Shown: positions 27,452-35,657, counted from the stretch's first letter. The stretch: 64,000 bases of DNA from Herminiimonas sp. (GCF_030655415.1 NZ_JAURVN010000004.1:62001-126000), one strand, 5' to 3'. Notes: generated by a model from the sequence alone, not told the origin. A program made the numbers and translations.

Positions 27452-29602
27452 TCAGGAATAAATGGATTCATCGTTCAACTGACGGCTTGAACGGAGTAAT
27501 GCTGCTACATCGATGATCAGCGATACACCGCCATCACCCAGAATTGTGGCGCCAGATATGCCTGCCACCTTGCGATAATTCGATTCGAGATTTTTCACCA
27601 CGACTTGCTGTTGTCCGACCAGATCGTCGATAAACAAAGCTGCCTTGCGTCCTTCCGATTCCAGAATAACGACGATGCCTTCCGACGGGTTGGTAAAACG
27701 TGGTTCTATGCCAAACATTTTATATAACGGTATCAGCGGCAAATAGTCGCCGCGTACCTTGACCACTGTACCCTGCCCGCTAATTTCCTTCACGTCGATT
27801 GGTTCAGGCTGCAGGGATTCCACGACATAGCCCAAGGGCAGAATGTAAATCTCTTCACCGACCTTGATCGACATGCCATCGAGAATCGCCAACGTCAAAG
27901 GCAATGAAATCGAAATCGTCGTACCGAAACCTTTACTGGATCGAATGTCGACCACACCGCCCATCGCAGTGATATTACGCTTGACGACGTCCATACCGAC
28001 GCCACGACCGGACACATCTGTTACCGCTTCTGCAGTCGAAAAGCCCGGCGCAAAAATCAGCTGCCAGACTTCTTCATCCGGCATGTCATCAGATACATCC
28101 ATGCCTTGCTGCTTGGCCTTGGAGAGAATTCTGTCACGGTTTAATCCACCGCCGTCATCGCTCACTTCAATGATGATATTGCCACCTTGATGGCCGGCAG
28201 AAAGTGAAAGCTGGCCAGCTGGCGCTTTGCCCGCAGCCGCGCGTACTTCCGGCATTTCAATCCCGTGATCAATACTGTTACGTACCAAATGGGTCAAAGG
28301 ATCGACGATACGCTCGATCAAACCCTTGTCGAGTTCAGTCGCTGCACCATGCGTTACAAAGTCAACCTTCTTGCCGAGCTTGGCCGCGAGATCGCGCACC
28401 ATGCGAGGGAAACGTGAAAACACATAATCCATAGGCATCATACGGATGGACATCACAGCTTCCTGCAAATCGCGCGTATTGCGTGTCAGTTGCGTCACGC
28501 TATTTAGCAGACGCTCATGCAGCATAGGATCGAGGGAGTCGGTACGCTGCTCAATCATTGCCTGCGTGATTACCAGTTCGCCGACCAGATTAATCAGTTG
28601 ATCAACTTTTTCTATACTGACGCGTATCGACGATGATTCAGCACTGTTTACAACTTTATCTGCTTCGCGTTTAACGACTGTTTTTTTATCAGCTACAACT
28701 GCAGCGTGATGGTGATCATCGGATTCGTCATCTTCAGAATCTGTGGTCTTGGCTGCGGCAGGTGCAGGAATATCTAAAGGCACGAATGGCGCAAAGAAGC
28801 CGTAGCCCTGCTCGTTTTCTTGATCTTTGGTCGCAATTTCCGAGTGCAGCGGTTCAAAGAAACCAAAACCCTGCTCCGCTTCAGCTTGACTGCGCTCATC
28901 GATAGACAGCTTGGTACCGGCGGATTTCGGCACAGACTCTTCAATAATTTTGAGGTCTTGCGGATCAAGAATAAACGAGCAGATCGCAATAATATCGTCG
29001 GGGCCTTCGTGCGTACTCAGAATAAAAAATGCACGTTGATCCGGCAATAGGCCTTGACTGATATCACCCAGCAAACCCAGCTCTGCAGCAAGCGCTTCAA
29101 CATCGCGCGGCGGCACTTGCGGCAACTCAATACGGAACCGACGATCTGTGCGCGATGCCGAATTGGCAGTTGATCCTGCGGGTGCAACCGGTGCTTTTAC
29201 CGGCGCAACAACTTCATCCTGCGACAAGGCCTCCAAGCGCATGCGAACTTCAGCAACCGCATCGAGGTCGACTGGCGTGTGCAAGCGATGTCCATCCAGC
29301 TGCATTTTCAAAATATCTTTTGCCGACAAAAATGCATCGACGTGTTCTGCCATCAATGCCATTTCACCTTTGCGAATTCTATCGAGCAAAGTCTCCAGCA
29401 CATGCGTTACTTCTGTCAGATCGGTAATGCCAAACGTGGCAGCTCCACCCTTGATAGAGTGCGCAGCACGGAAAATTGCGTTCAGGTCCTCCGCATCCGG
29501 AGCAGATACATCAACCGCCAACAGCAATTTTTCCATCTCAGCCAGCAGTTCTTCGGTCTCGTCGAAAAACACCTGGAAGAACTGACTCATATCGATGGTC
29601 AT
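27452..29602 (-). CDS. cheA: Chemotaxis histidine kinase CheA
   Basis: A 716-residue kinase. The HPt domain carries His48 (AAHSIKGGA). A variable middle region follows, then the dimerisation helices, the HATPase domain ([29 protein letters not shown]) and the C-terminal CheW-like domain. The linker before the dimerisation domain holds two copies of an EQGaGFF motif ([10 protein letters not shown] and [10 protein letters not shown]), about 30 residues apart. Such a repeated short motif could bind a partner such as CheY; this is inference. A His/Asp-rich patch (DDHHHAAV) follows. Confidence 0.95.
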   Translation of the reverse strand: MTIDMSQFFQVFFDETEELLAEMEKLLLAVDVSAPDAEDLNAIFRAAHSIKGGAATFGITDLTEVTHVLETLLDRIRKGEMALMAEHVDAFLSAKDILKMQLDGHRLHTPVDLDAVAEVRMRLEALSQDEVVAPVKAPVAPAGSTANSASRTDRRFRIELPQVPPRDVEALAAELGLLGDISQGLLPDQRAFFILSTHEGPDDIIAICSFILDPQDLKIIEESVPKSAGTKLSIDERSQAEAEQGFGFFEPLHSEIATKDQENEQGYGFFAPFVPLDIPAPAAAKTTDSEDDESDDHHHAAVVADKKTVVKREADKVVNSAESSSIRVSIEKVDQLINLVGELVITQAMIEQRTDSLDPMLHERLLNSVTQLTRNTRDLQEAVMSIRMMPMDYVFSRFPRMVRDLAAKLGKKVDFVTHGAATELDKGLIERIVDPLTHLVRNSIDHGIEMPEVRAAAGKAPAGQLSLSAGHQGGNIIIEVSDDGGGLNRDRILSKAKQQGMDVSDDMPDEEVWQLIFAPGFSTAEAVTDVSGRGVGMDVVKRNITAMGGVVDIRSSKGFGTTISISLPLTLAILDGMSIKVGEEIYILPLGYVVESLQPEPIDVKEISGQGTVVKVRGDYLPLIPLYKMFGIEPRFTNPSEGIVVILESEGRKAALFIDDLVGQQQVVVKNLESNYRKVAGISGATILGDGGVSLIIDVAALLRSSRQLNDESIYS

Positions 29603-29652
29603 TATTCCACTCCGTTATCTGTGCTCGTGATGATGCTGACGCGCATCGCGTG

Positions 29653-30018
29653 TCAGCCTATGACTTTTTTCACGACCTCGGTCAAGCGTTGCGGATCAAA
29701 CGGTTTGACCAACCAGCCATTTGCACCTGCGGCCCGTCCCTTGGCTTTCATTTCATCGCTGGACTCTGTCGTCAACATCAGAATCGGTATCTTCTGATAT
29801 GTAGGCAAGGCGCGCAGTGCACGGATCAGTGAAAAACCGTCCATGCGCGGCATGTTTTGATCGGTCAAAACCAGATCAAAAATTTGTGCTTGCGCCTTAT
29901 CGAGTCCATCCTGCCCATCCACTGCTTCGGTGACCTGATAGCCCGCAGCGCGTAGGCTGAAAACTACCATCTGCCGCAATGAACCAGAATCGTCGACCGC
30001 CAATATTGTCTTTGCCAT
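29653..30018 (-). CDS. cheY: Chemotaxis response regulator CheY (cheA-linked)
   Basis: A 121-residue receiver domain with phospho-acceptor motif LTDQNMPRMDG and VKPFD. The ATG at 30018 is chosen over a GTG at 30024 because AGGAG lies five bases upstream of it. It differs clearly from the second CheY at 23658, for example MLTTESS in place of MVTAEAK. It follows the CheZ-like gene and precedes cheA. It may act as a phosphate sink or serve a second output. A hairpin (29635-29657) overlaps its stop codon. Confidence 0.93.
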   Translation of the reverse strand: MAKTILAVDDSGSLRQMVVFSLRAAGYQVTEAVDGQDGLDKAQAQIFDLVLTDQNMPRMDGFSLIRALRALPTYQKIPILMLTTESSDEMKAKGRAAGANGWLVKPFDPQRLTEVVKKVIG

Positions 30019-30080
30019 TTTCACTCCTGCTAATACACGTTTCAGGTTTTTAAACCCGCTAGTCCAAATTTATCTACGAA

Positions 30081-30629
30081 TCAAAACAGCTCAATGTCGC
30101 CGCTTTCCATATGCGTCTGGCATACAGCCTTCCATAATTCTTTTTCCAAATCGACACTTTCGGTCTTCAAGGTCTCGTTGATATGCCTCAGCATGCCATG
30201 CAACTGCTCATTCGTGGCATCTGCCGGAATCGCAATACTGCTGGCGCCAGCCACTTCAAGCACATCGCGGAACCCCACTACTCGGCGCAATGTGCGGCCG
30301 ATTAATTGATTGGTCATGTCTTGAAACTGCAAACCGGTTACCGCAGCATTAACGTGCTGATCGATTTGCATGGATTTGGCTTTGAGCGCTTGCGTGGCTT
30401 CCAGCGAAACTGTTGCAGTTGTCGATAATGCATCGACCATCTGCTGCTGCTCGGTAACGGCGGCATGAATTGCCATAAAACTGGCACTCAGCTTTTCTAT
30501 CGCTTCGGCTAGCAAAACATTGGTCTGCACCAGATCTGTTTCGACTTCGGTCAAATGTTGACTGCCGTGATCCGACAGACCCGACAACAGATCAGTTACT
30601 TGCGACGCTAACGAATTATTTATTGTCAT
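30081..30629 (-). CDS. CheZ-like protein, putative second CheY phosphatase
   Basis: A 182-residue helical protein between motB and the first cheY. The helix GLQFQDMTNQLIGRTLRRV matches the CheZ active-site helix (AQDFQDLTGQVIKKV in the CheZ of this window), keeping Asp104 and Gln108 at the catalytic DxxxQ spacing. The rest shows little similarity. The C-terminus is GDIELF, an acidic-hydrophobic tail like the CheY-binding tail of CheZ and identical to the CheD tail here. Phosphatase function is inferred from the motif and from its place next to cheY. Confidence 0.75.
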   Translation of the reverse strand: MTINNSLASQVTDLLSGLSDHGSQHLTEVETDLVQTNVLLAEAIEKLSASFMAIHAAVTEQQQMVDALSTTATVSLEATQALKAKSMQIDQHVNAAVTGLQFQDMTNQLIGRTLRRVVGFRDVLEVAGASSIAIPADATNEQLHGMLRHINETLKTESVDLEKELWKAVCQTHMESGDIELF

Positions 30630-30671
30630 GGGAACTACCCAGTCATTATTTCGTTTATTTGCCGTTGTTTT

Positions 30672-31769
30672 TTATCTGCCTGCGGCAGCTGCCGCAGCAG
30701 CCGCTGCTGTGGCGGTCGCATTTGCACTTGGCATCGGTTTAGGTGCCGGTGCAGCTGAAACAGGAGTCGAAATCGGAGTTGGCTTTACTGTTGGCGCCGG
30801 CACTGACGCAGGGACAGCCGTTTGCGCAGGCTGGAGCACACCAGATAAATTGACCCCTTGCTCGACTGTTTCTTTCGCTGTTTCTTCATCCGTCACATCC
30901 ACCGTACGATTTTCTTTCGTGATGGAATCTTCAGTTTTCTTGTTCATCACGATAATACTAATGCGGCGATTGACTGGATTCAACGGATCAGCAGGATCAA
31001 ACAGCACGGCAGACGAGAGCCCAACCACGCGCAGCATTTTGGAGTCGGCCATACCACCCGCAATCAATTCACGACGTGACGCATTTGCTCGGTCGGAAGA
31101 CAGCTCCCAGTTGCTATAACTTTTTTCGCCGCTGGAATAAGGAGTTGCATCGGTATGCCCGGACAAGCTGATCCGATTCGGAATATCGTTGAGCGTTTTG
31201 GCAATCTCGTGCAGAATAATTTTGGTGTAGGGCTGCAGTTCTGCTTTTGACAAAGCGAACATAGGACGATTTTTTTCATCGACGATCTGAATGCGTAAAC
31301 CTTCAGATGTGATATCGAGCAAAAGCTGGTTTTTATACTGTTTCAAGCTTGGGTTGGCATCGATCGCCTCTTCAATCCGCGCTTTAAGCGATTTGAGGCG
31401 TTCCATTTCCTGCCGCTCAAGTTCAGCGACCGCAGCCTTTAAAGAAGTTTTCTTGGTTTGTGGGTCATCGCCCTTTTTTTGCTGACCATCAATGCGGGTC
31501 ATATCCTTGCCGCCGCCCTTGATGACACTGCTGGCATCGCCACTACCTGAACCACCAGCCATTGCCACTTTCAATGGAGTAGCAAAATAATCCGCGATCC
31601 CTTGCAAATTACCCTTGGCGGTCGAACCAAGCAGCCACATCAACAAGAAGAACGCCATCATCGCGGTCACGAAATCGGCGTAGGCAATTTTCCAGGCGCC
31701 GCCATGATGGCCGCCCCCGGATTTCTTGATACGTTTTACGATAATGGGACGGAGTCCTTCGTCAGCCAT
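30672..31769 (-). CDS. motB: Flagellar stator protein MotB
   Basis: A 365-residue stator B subunit. The single membrane helix carries Asp32 (KIAYADFVTAMMAFF). A plug and linker follow, then the OmpA-like peptidoglycan-binding domain (LSGHTDATPYSSGEK, NWELSSDRANASRRELI). The tail of about 75 residues after that domain is rich in Pro and Ala and ends in a run of nine alanines plus GR, which is longer than usual. It lies 52 bp downstream of motA, with a short palindrome (ATTCTTA/TAAGAAT) between them. Confidence 0.94.
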   Translation of the reverse strand: MADEGLRPIIVKRIKKSGGGHHGGAWKIAYADFVTAMMAFFLLMWLLGSTAKGNLQGIADYFATPLKVAMAGGSGSGDASSVIKGGGKDMTRIDGQQKKGDDPQTKKTSLKAAVAELERQEMERLKSLKARIEEAIDANPSLKQYKNQLLLDITSEGLRIQIVDEKNRPMFALSKAELQPYTKIILHEIAKTLNDIPNRISLSGHTDATPYSSGEKSYSNWELSSDRANASRRELIAGGMADSKMLRVVGLSSAVLFDPADPLNPVNRRISIIVMNKKTEDSITKENRTVDVTDEETAKETVEQGVNLSGVLQPAQTAVPASVPAPTVKPTPISTPVSAAPAPKPMPSANATATAAAAAAAAAGR

Positions 31770-31821
31770 GTGAGTCTCCGCTTCTTCTATATTCTTTAAT
31801 TCTTATACTTTAAGAATCTGA

Positions 31822-32682
31822 TTATTTCGATTTCGATTGTTTGATGTGCTCTTCCAATTCATTGAAAGTAGGACGCTCTGTTGAAAACAATACCTTACGA
31901 CCAAACTCGACGGCAAGCGCCGGTGCATAACCATTCAAACTTGCCAGCAAAGTGACTTTGATACATTGAAATACTTTTGACGACTCGTGCAGTTTTTGTT
32001 CAAGCACGCTGGAGATTGGCGACACGAAACCGTAAGCCAGCAAAATACCCAAGAAGGTACCGACCAGCGCATTCGCAATCAAAATCCCCAACTCTGCCGG
32101 CGGCAAACCGACCGATGCCATCGTGTGCACCACGCCCATCACCGCGGCCACAATACCGAACGCCGGAAAACCGTCACCCAGTTTTGCAATACAGTGCACA
32201 GGAATTTCACCTTCAGCATGGTGAGTATCGATTTCGTTGTCCATCAAATTTTCGATCTGGAATGCGTCCATGTTCCCGGACACCATCAAGCGCAGATAGT
32301 CAGTGATGAATTCAATAATATGGTGATCCGCCAGAACGGTCGGATACTTGGTAAAGATAGCGCTTTCTTCGGGTGAGTCGATATCACCTTCAATCGACAT
32401 CAAACCTTCTTTACGCACTTTGGTGAGGATCTCAAACAACAGTGTCATCAATTCCATATACAAAGCTTTTGTATATTTGGAACCTTTGAGAACGCTAGGC
32501 AACGCTTTCAGCGTGGCCTTGATCGCTTTGCCGTTATTACCGACGAAAAATGCGCCGGTCGCAGCGCCACCGATCATTAATAATTCGACTGGTTGAAACA
32601 GCGAGTGTAAATGCCCGCCTGCCAATGCAAACCCGCCAAAAACCGATGCGAGGACAACTACATATCCGATGATAACTAACAA
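31822..32682 (-). CDS. motA: Flagellar stator protein MotA
   Basis: A 286-residue stator A subunit with four membrane segments. Conserved stretches are VVVLASVFGGFALAGGHL at the start, the basic cytoplasmic loop, and LGDGFPAFGIVAAVMGVVHTM plus LGILIANALVGTFLGILLAYGFV in helices 3 and 4. The length matches enteric MotA, unlike the shorter MotC. The 191-bp upstream gap shows no clear sigma-28 promoter. Confidence 0.95.
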   Translation of the reverse strand: MLVIIGYVVVLASVFGGFALAGGHLHSLFQPVELLMIGGAATGAFFVGNNGKAIKATLKALPSVLKGSKYTKALYMELMTLLFEILTKVRKEGLMSIEGDIDSPEESAIFTKYPTVLADHHIIEFITDYLRLMVSGNMDAFQIENLMDNEIDTHHAEGEIPVHCIAKLGDGFPAFGIVAAVMGVVHTMASVGLPPAELGILIANALVGTFLGILLAYGFVSPISSVLEQKLHESSKVFQCIKVTLLASLNGYAPALAVEFGRKVLFSTERPTFNELEEHIKQSKSK

Positions 32683-32873
32683 GCGCGTGCTCCGATTTTT
32701 TTGGATTTAGGATGCCATTATTGCCTCAACAATTGCCAATACGCAACCGCGATGATCGGCACTGTGTTCGAGCAGCACACTTAACTCGATTTTTTGGGCA
32801 TGGCTATATGTCTTTCAACGGCTTTAAATGCAAGAACTTGAGTCACATGCTCACATAAGAATGCCTAACAATC

Positions 32874-33680
32874 CTACATCTGCCAACCATAAATTTTCGG
32901 GCTATTTGCCGCAGGCGTAACCGTAAACGTTGGTTCCACCTGAGGAATCGGGAACTCGTAACTCAACAACATCGTACCCTGCCGCATTTCAGTGCGCGCT
33001 TTCTTCCACAAGGCAGGCATTGCTACTGGGGATAAATAGGCAAACACGACGTCATACTCGGCAAAATTCAAGCGTCCATAATCGCCACGCGTAAACTGCG
33101 CAGCACTTCGCGTGAAACGAGCGCGCAACATACTCACCAGCCACGGTAGTGGTGCAATTTCTATACCAAGAAAATGACTATCCGGACGGCGCTTGGCCAA
33201 ATTCAAAACCAAACCACCCAAACCACTACCAATATCAATTAGGTGAACACTTCTATCTTTCGGCAATAGTTCGGCCACAGCATTCCAGGTCGCTAAATTC
33301 GACGGATAAAAAGGAACCTGCGTACGGAAAGTGCTCCAGTATAAAAAGAGCAAGACAAGAAAAGCGAACAGGAAAAGAGATGGCGGCAGTTGCAAAAACA
33401 GGCCAAAAAGCAAAACGAAGGGAAAGAAAAACTGAATCGCAATCCACCAGGCAGCCATCCCACGCCAGTACGAAAAACCAGCCGAGATAAGCCCCTGAAG
33501 AAAAGCAATAAGAAGGATATGCATCGTTATGCCGAGAATCGAACCCAGACTGCGGGCGATCAGCAAAACGATTAAGAAAGAAAGGATTTGAAAAAAAAGA
33601 GCCTGCACTGCAGGCACATTCAGGAGGTATCTAGATTCGGGCGACGCCGGTTTTGCGCCGGAGCGCCGCACAATCTTCAC
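32874..33680 (-). CDS. Membrane-anchored SAM-dependent methyltransferase
   Basis: A 268-residue protein. The first half has about four hydrophobic segments (ALFFQILSFLIVLLIARSLG, ITMHILLIAFLQG, WWIAIQFFFPFVLLFGLFLQL, LFLFAFLVLLFLYW). The second half is a class I methyltransferase fold with glycine motif LIDIGSGLGGLVLNLA, an acidic motif after LGIEIAP and the strand YDVVFAYLSP. The substrate is unknown. It lies between flhC and motA on the same strand, 33 bp from flhC, so it is probably transcribed with flhDC. In some relatives other enzyme genes occupy this slot. Confidence 0.8.
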   Translation of the reverse strand: MKIVRRSGAKPASPESRYLLNVPAVQALFFQILSFLIVLLIARSLGSILGITMHILLIAFLQGLISAGFSYWRGMAAWWIAIQFFFPFVLLFGLFLQLPPSLFLFAFLVLLFLYWSTFRTQVPFYPSNLATWNAVAELLPKDRSVHLIDIGSGLGGLVLNLAKRRPDSHFLGIEIAPLPWLVSMLRARFTRSAAQFTRGDYGRLNFAEYDVVFAYLSPVAMPALWKKARTEMRQGTMLLSYEFPIPQVEPTFTVTPAANSPKIYGWQM

Positions 33681-33713
33681 TCAGACACTCTTTCCAGAAA
33701 TTAAACCATTCGG

Positions 33714-34262
33714 TCACGCCACCAGCAAAGCTGCATCCATTTTCGCTCGTTTGGTTTTACCGGCTCTGGACGGCATATGGCACAAACCGCAGGTGTAGTT
33801 CGCATTCAAATCCAAACGGTGCACTACAAAATGACCGCTGCATTCGCTGCAGCATGCCGTCGCCAGCATTTTACTATCGAAAAATCGAACCAGGGTCCAA
33901 GCGCGTGTCAAAGACAAGACAGGTTCGCCGTCCTCGCCCATATCAACCTGCTCCAAATACAATTTATAGGCTTTGGTTACTGCGTGGATGCCGGAAATCT
34001 GCGCATGCTCAATAAGGTATTTGTAAATGCCGATAAAAAGCGAAGAGTGAATATTTGGTTGCCATGTAATAAACCAATCGGTCGAAAACGGCAACATGCC
34101 TTTGGGAGGCGAAACACCGCGCAGCTCTTTATAAAGCTTCAACAAGCGTTCGCGTGACAAAGAAGTTTCTGACTCCAGCAGCTGCAAGCGCGCACCCAGA
34201 TTAATCAGTTCTATGGCGAGTTGAATCTCTTGGGATTCTGTCACTACACTTTTCTTGGCCAT
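33714..34262 (-). CDS. flhC: Flagellar master regulator subunit FlhC
   Basis: A 182-residue FlhC. It has the N-terminal helical region (QLAIELINLGARLQLLESETSLSRERLLKLYKELRG region, about residues 13-48) and the four zinc-binding cysteines in two pairs, CSEC and CGLC, near the C-terminus. With FlhD it forms the FlhD4C2 activator of class II flagellar promoters. It lies 65 bp downstream of flhD. Confidence 0.95.
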   Translation of the reverse strand: MAKKSVVTESQEIQLAIELINLGARLQLLESETSLSRERLLKLYKELRGVSPPKGMLPFSTDWFITWQPNIHSSLFIGIYKYLIEHAQISGIHAVTKAYKLYLEQVDMGEDGEPVLSLTRAWTLVRFFDSKMLATACCSECSGHFVVHRLDLNANYTCGLCHMPSRAGKTKRAKMDAALLVA

Positions 34263-34327
34263 GTTCGCGCTCTTCGGAAGAGTTACAGCAATTTGATCGG
34301 GATTGACTACTTAGCTGCTATTTGACG

Positions 34328-34645
34328 TTAAGCTATTTGCTCAACAGCTTGGCCTGCCATCAAGATTGCTGCGTGCGAATGTGCCAGCGAACGGTCTTTA
34401 TTGTAATTGGTCAGCATTCCAAGGATGGCGCCATCGTCGAATCGAAATCGGGCCAACATCATGTTCGCTCCTGCCAATTTGAGAATTTGAGCATTGTTCA
34501 TGCCTTCGATCAAATCAGCGATTTCATTGCTGATACCCAAGCGGAAGATTGCAGTTGCCTTGTCGGCACGGATCATTTGTTGCGCCAGCATCAGGTAACC
34601 CAGATTAGCGTCGCGAATTTCTGCAATGATGTCGTTGTTTGTCAT
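34328..34645 (-). CDS. flhD: Flagellar master regulator subunit FlhD
   Basis: A 105-residue FlhD. The frame is open to 34735, but the start at 34645 is preferred. AAGGGG lies upstream, and MTNNDIIAEIRDANLGYLML aligns with the known N-terminus. The mature protein contains no cysteine; the position of E. coli Cys65, which forms an inter-subunit disulfide, reads MLARFRFD. The protein is shorter at the C-terminus than E. coli FlhD. Upstream is a long gene-poor region that probably holds its control sites. Confidence 0.94.
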   Translation of the reverse strand: MTNNDIIAEIRDANLGYLMLAQQMIRADKATAIFRLGISNEIADLIEGMNNAQILKLAGANMMLARFRFDDGAILGMLTNYNKDRSLAHSHAAILMAGQAVEQIA

Positions 34646-34779
34646 GTGAATCCCCTTACCTGTGAATGTCTGTGGCCACATTTGTGAGCCAGTGAATGCA
34701 TTCTGATTCGGGAAACAATTGCCTGAAATAGGCACTACTCGGTATTTTTATACAGAGAAGACGACAATATGCCGGTAGG

Positions 34780-34796
34780 CGTTTGTCTTACAAACG
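34780..34796. promoter_or_regulatory. Palindrome CGTTTGT-CTT-ACAAACG upstream of flhD
   Basis: Perfect 7-bp arms with a 3-base spacer, about 135 bp upstream of the flhD start. A shorter relative, CGTTT-TAC-AAACG, occurs at 42879-42891 upstream of ppiA. Candidate operator; regulator unknown. Confidence 0.4.
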
Positions 34797-35016
34797 TCGA
34801 CCAGCATACGATGCGCTCAACATGAAATTGAGCGGAGAGTGGCTTGTGTATTACTTCTGAGCATTTATTGCAATCTCAAAAGTTTTTCCAAAAACAGCTT
34901 GGAACAATAATTTTTAACTATTTTTAATAAGGAAAATTCTTAAAAATATTTAATAAAACCGGCGAAAAAATCATCTTTTCTCAGCCTCTTGTATCTTTAA
35001 CGGCACGTATTTGCAA

Positions 35017-35043
35017 AACTTTAGGGTTCAAACAAAATAAATT
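35017..35043. repeat. 27-bp direct repeat, copy 1
   Basis: AACTTTAGGGTT, four variable bases, then CAAAATAAATT. The same arrangement recurs at 35095-35121 with a period of 78 bp; 23 of 27 positions are identical. Confidence 0.8.
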
Positions 35044-35058
35044 TAAAATATTTTTATG

Positions 35059-35081
35059 CCGTTATCTAAGATTGATAACGG
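35059..35081. repeat. Palindrome midway between the 27-bp repeats
   Basis: CCGTTATC, a 7-base spacer, then GATAACGG: perfect 8-bp arms. It lies midway between the two direct repeats. It could be a protein-binding site or a hairpin; there is no T-run to make it a terminator. Confidence 0.6.
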
Positions 35082-35094
35082 CGGCCAATTCCAG

Positions 35095-35121
35095 AACTTT
35101 AGGGTTGGCGCAAAATAAATT
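35095..35121. repeat. 27-bp direct repeat, copy 2
   Basis: AACTTTAGGGTT, GGCG, CAAAATAAATT. Partner of 35017-35043. Confidence 0.8.
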
Positions 35122-35313
35122 CTCTTTTTTGCATATTTCTTTGTTTTCGCCATTACCGCGTTCGCTTCTCCCCAGCAAACGCATCATGTCTGCCGAATGT
35201 GTCTATGTTATGTGCCGCTTGTATCGAAGTAGATACATTGATATTTACGGTTGAGTAGACACTCGTATTCAATGAAAAATTCAATATAATTGCAAAAGAA
35301 TCAACAAAATTAA

Positions 35314-35360
35314 GTCAAACCACGCTGTCATTAATGCCGCATGTAGGTCGAACCACACTG
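35314..35360. repeat. Paired 14-bp direct repeats
   Basis: GTCAAACCACGCTG at 35314-35327 and GTCGAACCACACTG at 35347-35360, 33 bp apart and 12 of 14 identical. They sit 94-140 bp upstream of the small gene at 35454, a fitting place for an activator that binds tandem sites about three helical turns apart. Confidence 0.5.
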
Positions 35361-35453
35361 CAATACAAGATCAAATAAGCTGATGTCTAACTTGCGGAAA
35401 AAATCTGCTATTGTGAGATCGGATATCCCATCCTCAACCTAAAGGAGACTCTT

Positions 35454-35657
35454 ATGGATTTGGTAGAAAAATTCGACGCCAAAGGAAAAACAGGGGCTGG
35501 TTACCATGTGGAGGTTTTTCAAACCCCGGTAGAAACAGCAGATGAAGGACTGCCAGGCAGCAAAACCTATAAGCTTGCAGATGGGCGCGCACTGGATCCG
35601 CTCTCCGATGCAAAATTTAAAATCGTTCAAACAGGTGAAAAAATCTATCGCGTGTAG
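35454..35657 (+). CDS. Small hypothetical protein (67 residues)
   Basis: A 67-residue soluble protein, acidic at the N-terminus, containing KTYKLADGRALDPLSDAKFKIVQTGE. It is not recognised, though the pattern resembles small betaproteobacterial proteins of unknown function. A strong ribosome binding site (AAAGGAG) precedes the ATG, and an intrinsic terminator follows 56 bp after the stop, so it is a complete one-gene unit. It is divergent from flhD. Confidence 0.75.
   Translation: MDLVEKFDAKGKTGAGYHVEVFQTPVETADEGLPGSKTYKLADGRALDPLSDAKFKIVQTGEKIYRV

Larger units (their letters stand above)
34646..35453. promoter_or_regulatory. Long control region upstream of flhDC
   Basis: About 800 bp between the divergent flhD and a small plus-strand gene. 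No supported gene is seen. It holds a perfect 7-bp-arm palindrome (34780-34796), an AT-rich stretch (about 34860-34975), two 27-bp direct repeats (35017-35043 and 35095-35121) with a palindrome midway between them (35059-35081), and two 14-bp direct repeats close to the small gene (35314-35327, 35347-35360). No reliable -35/-10 pair was fixed for flhD. Confidence 0.55.

Noticed and set aside
30628..31119. Open frame antisense to motB with an Ala/Gly/Val-rich start
   Set aside because: The composition is the mirror of the Pro/Ala-rich MotB tail; motB is supported by its domains.
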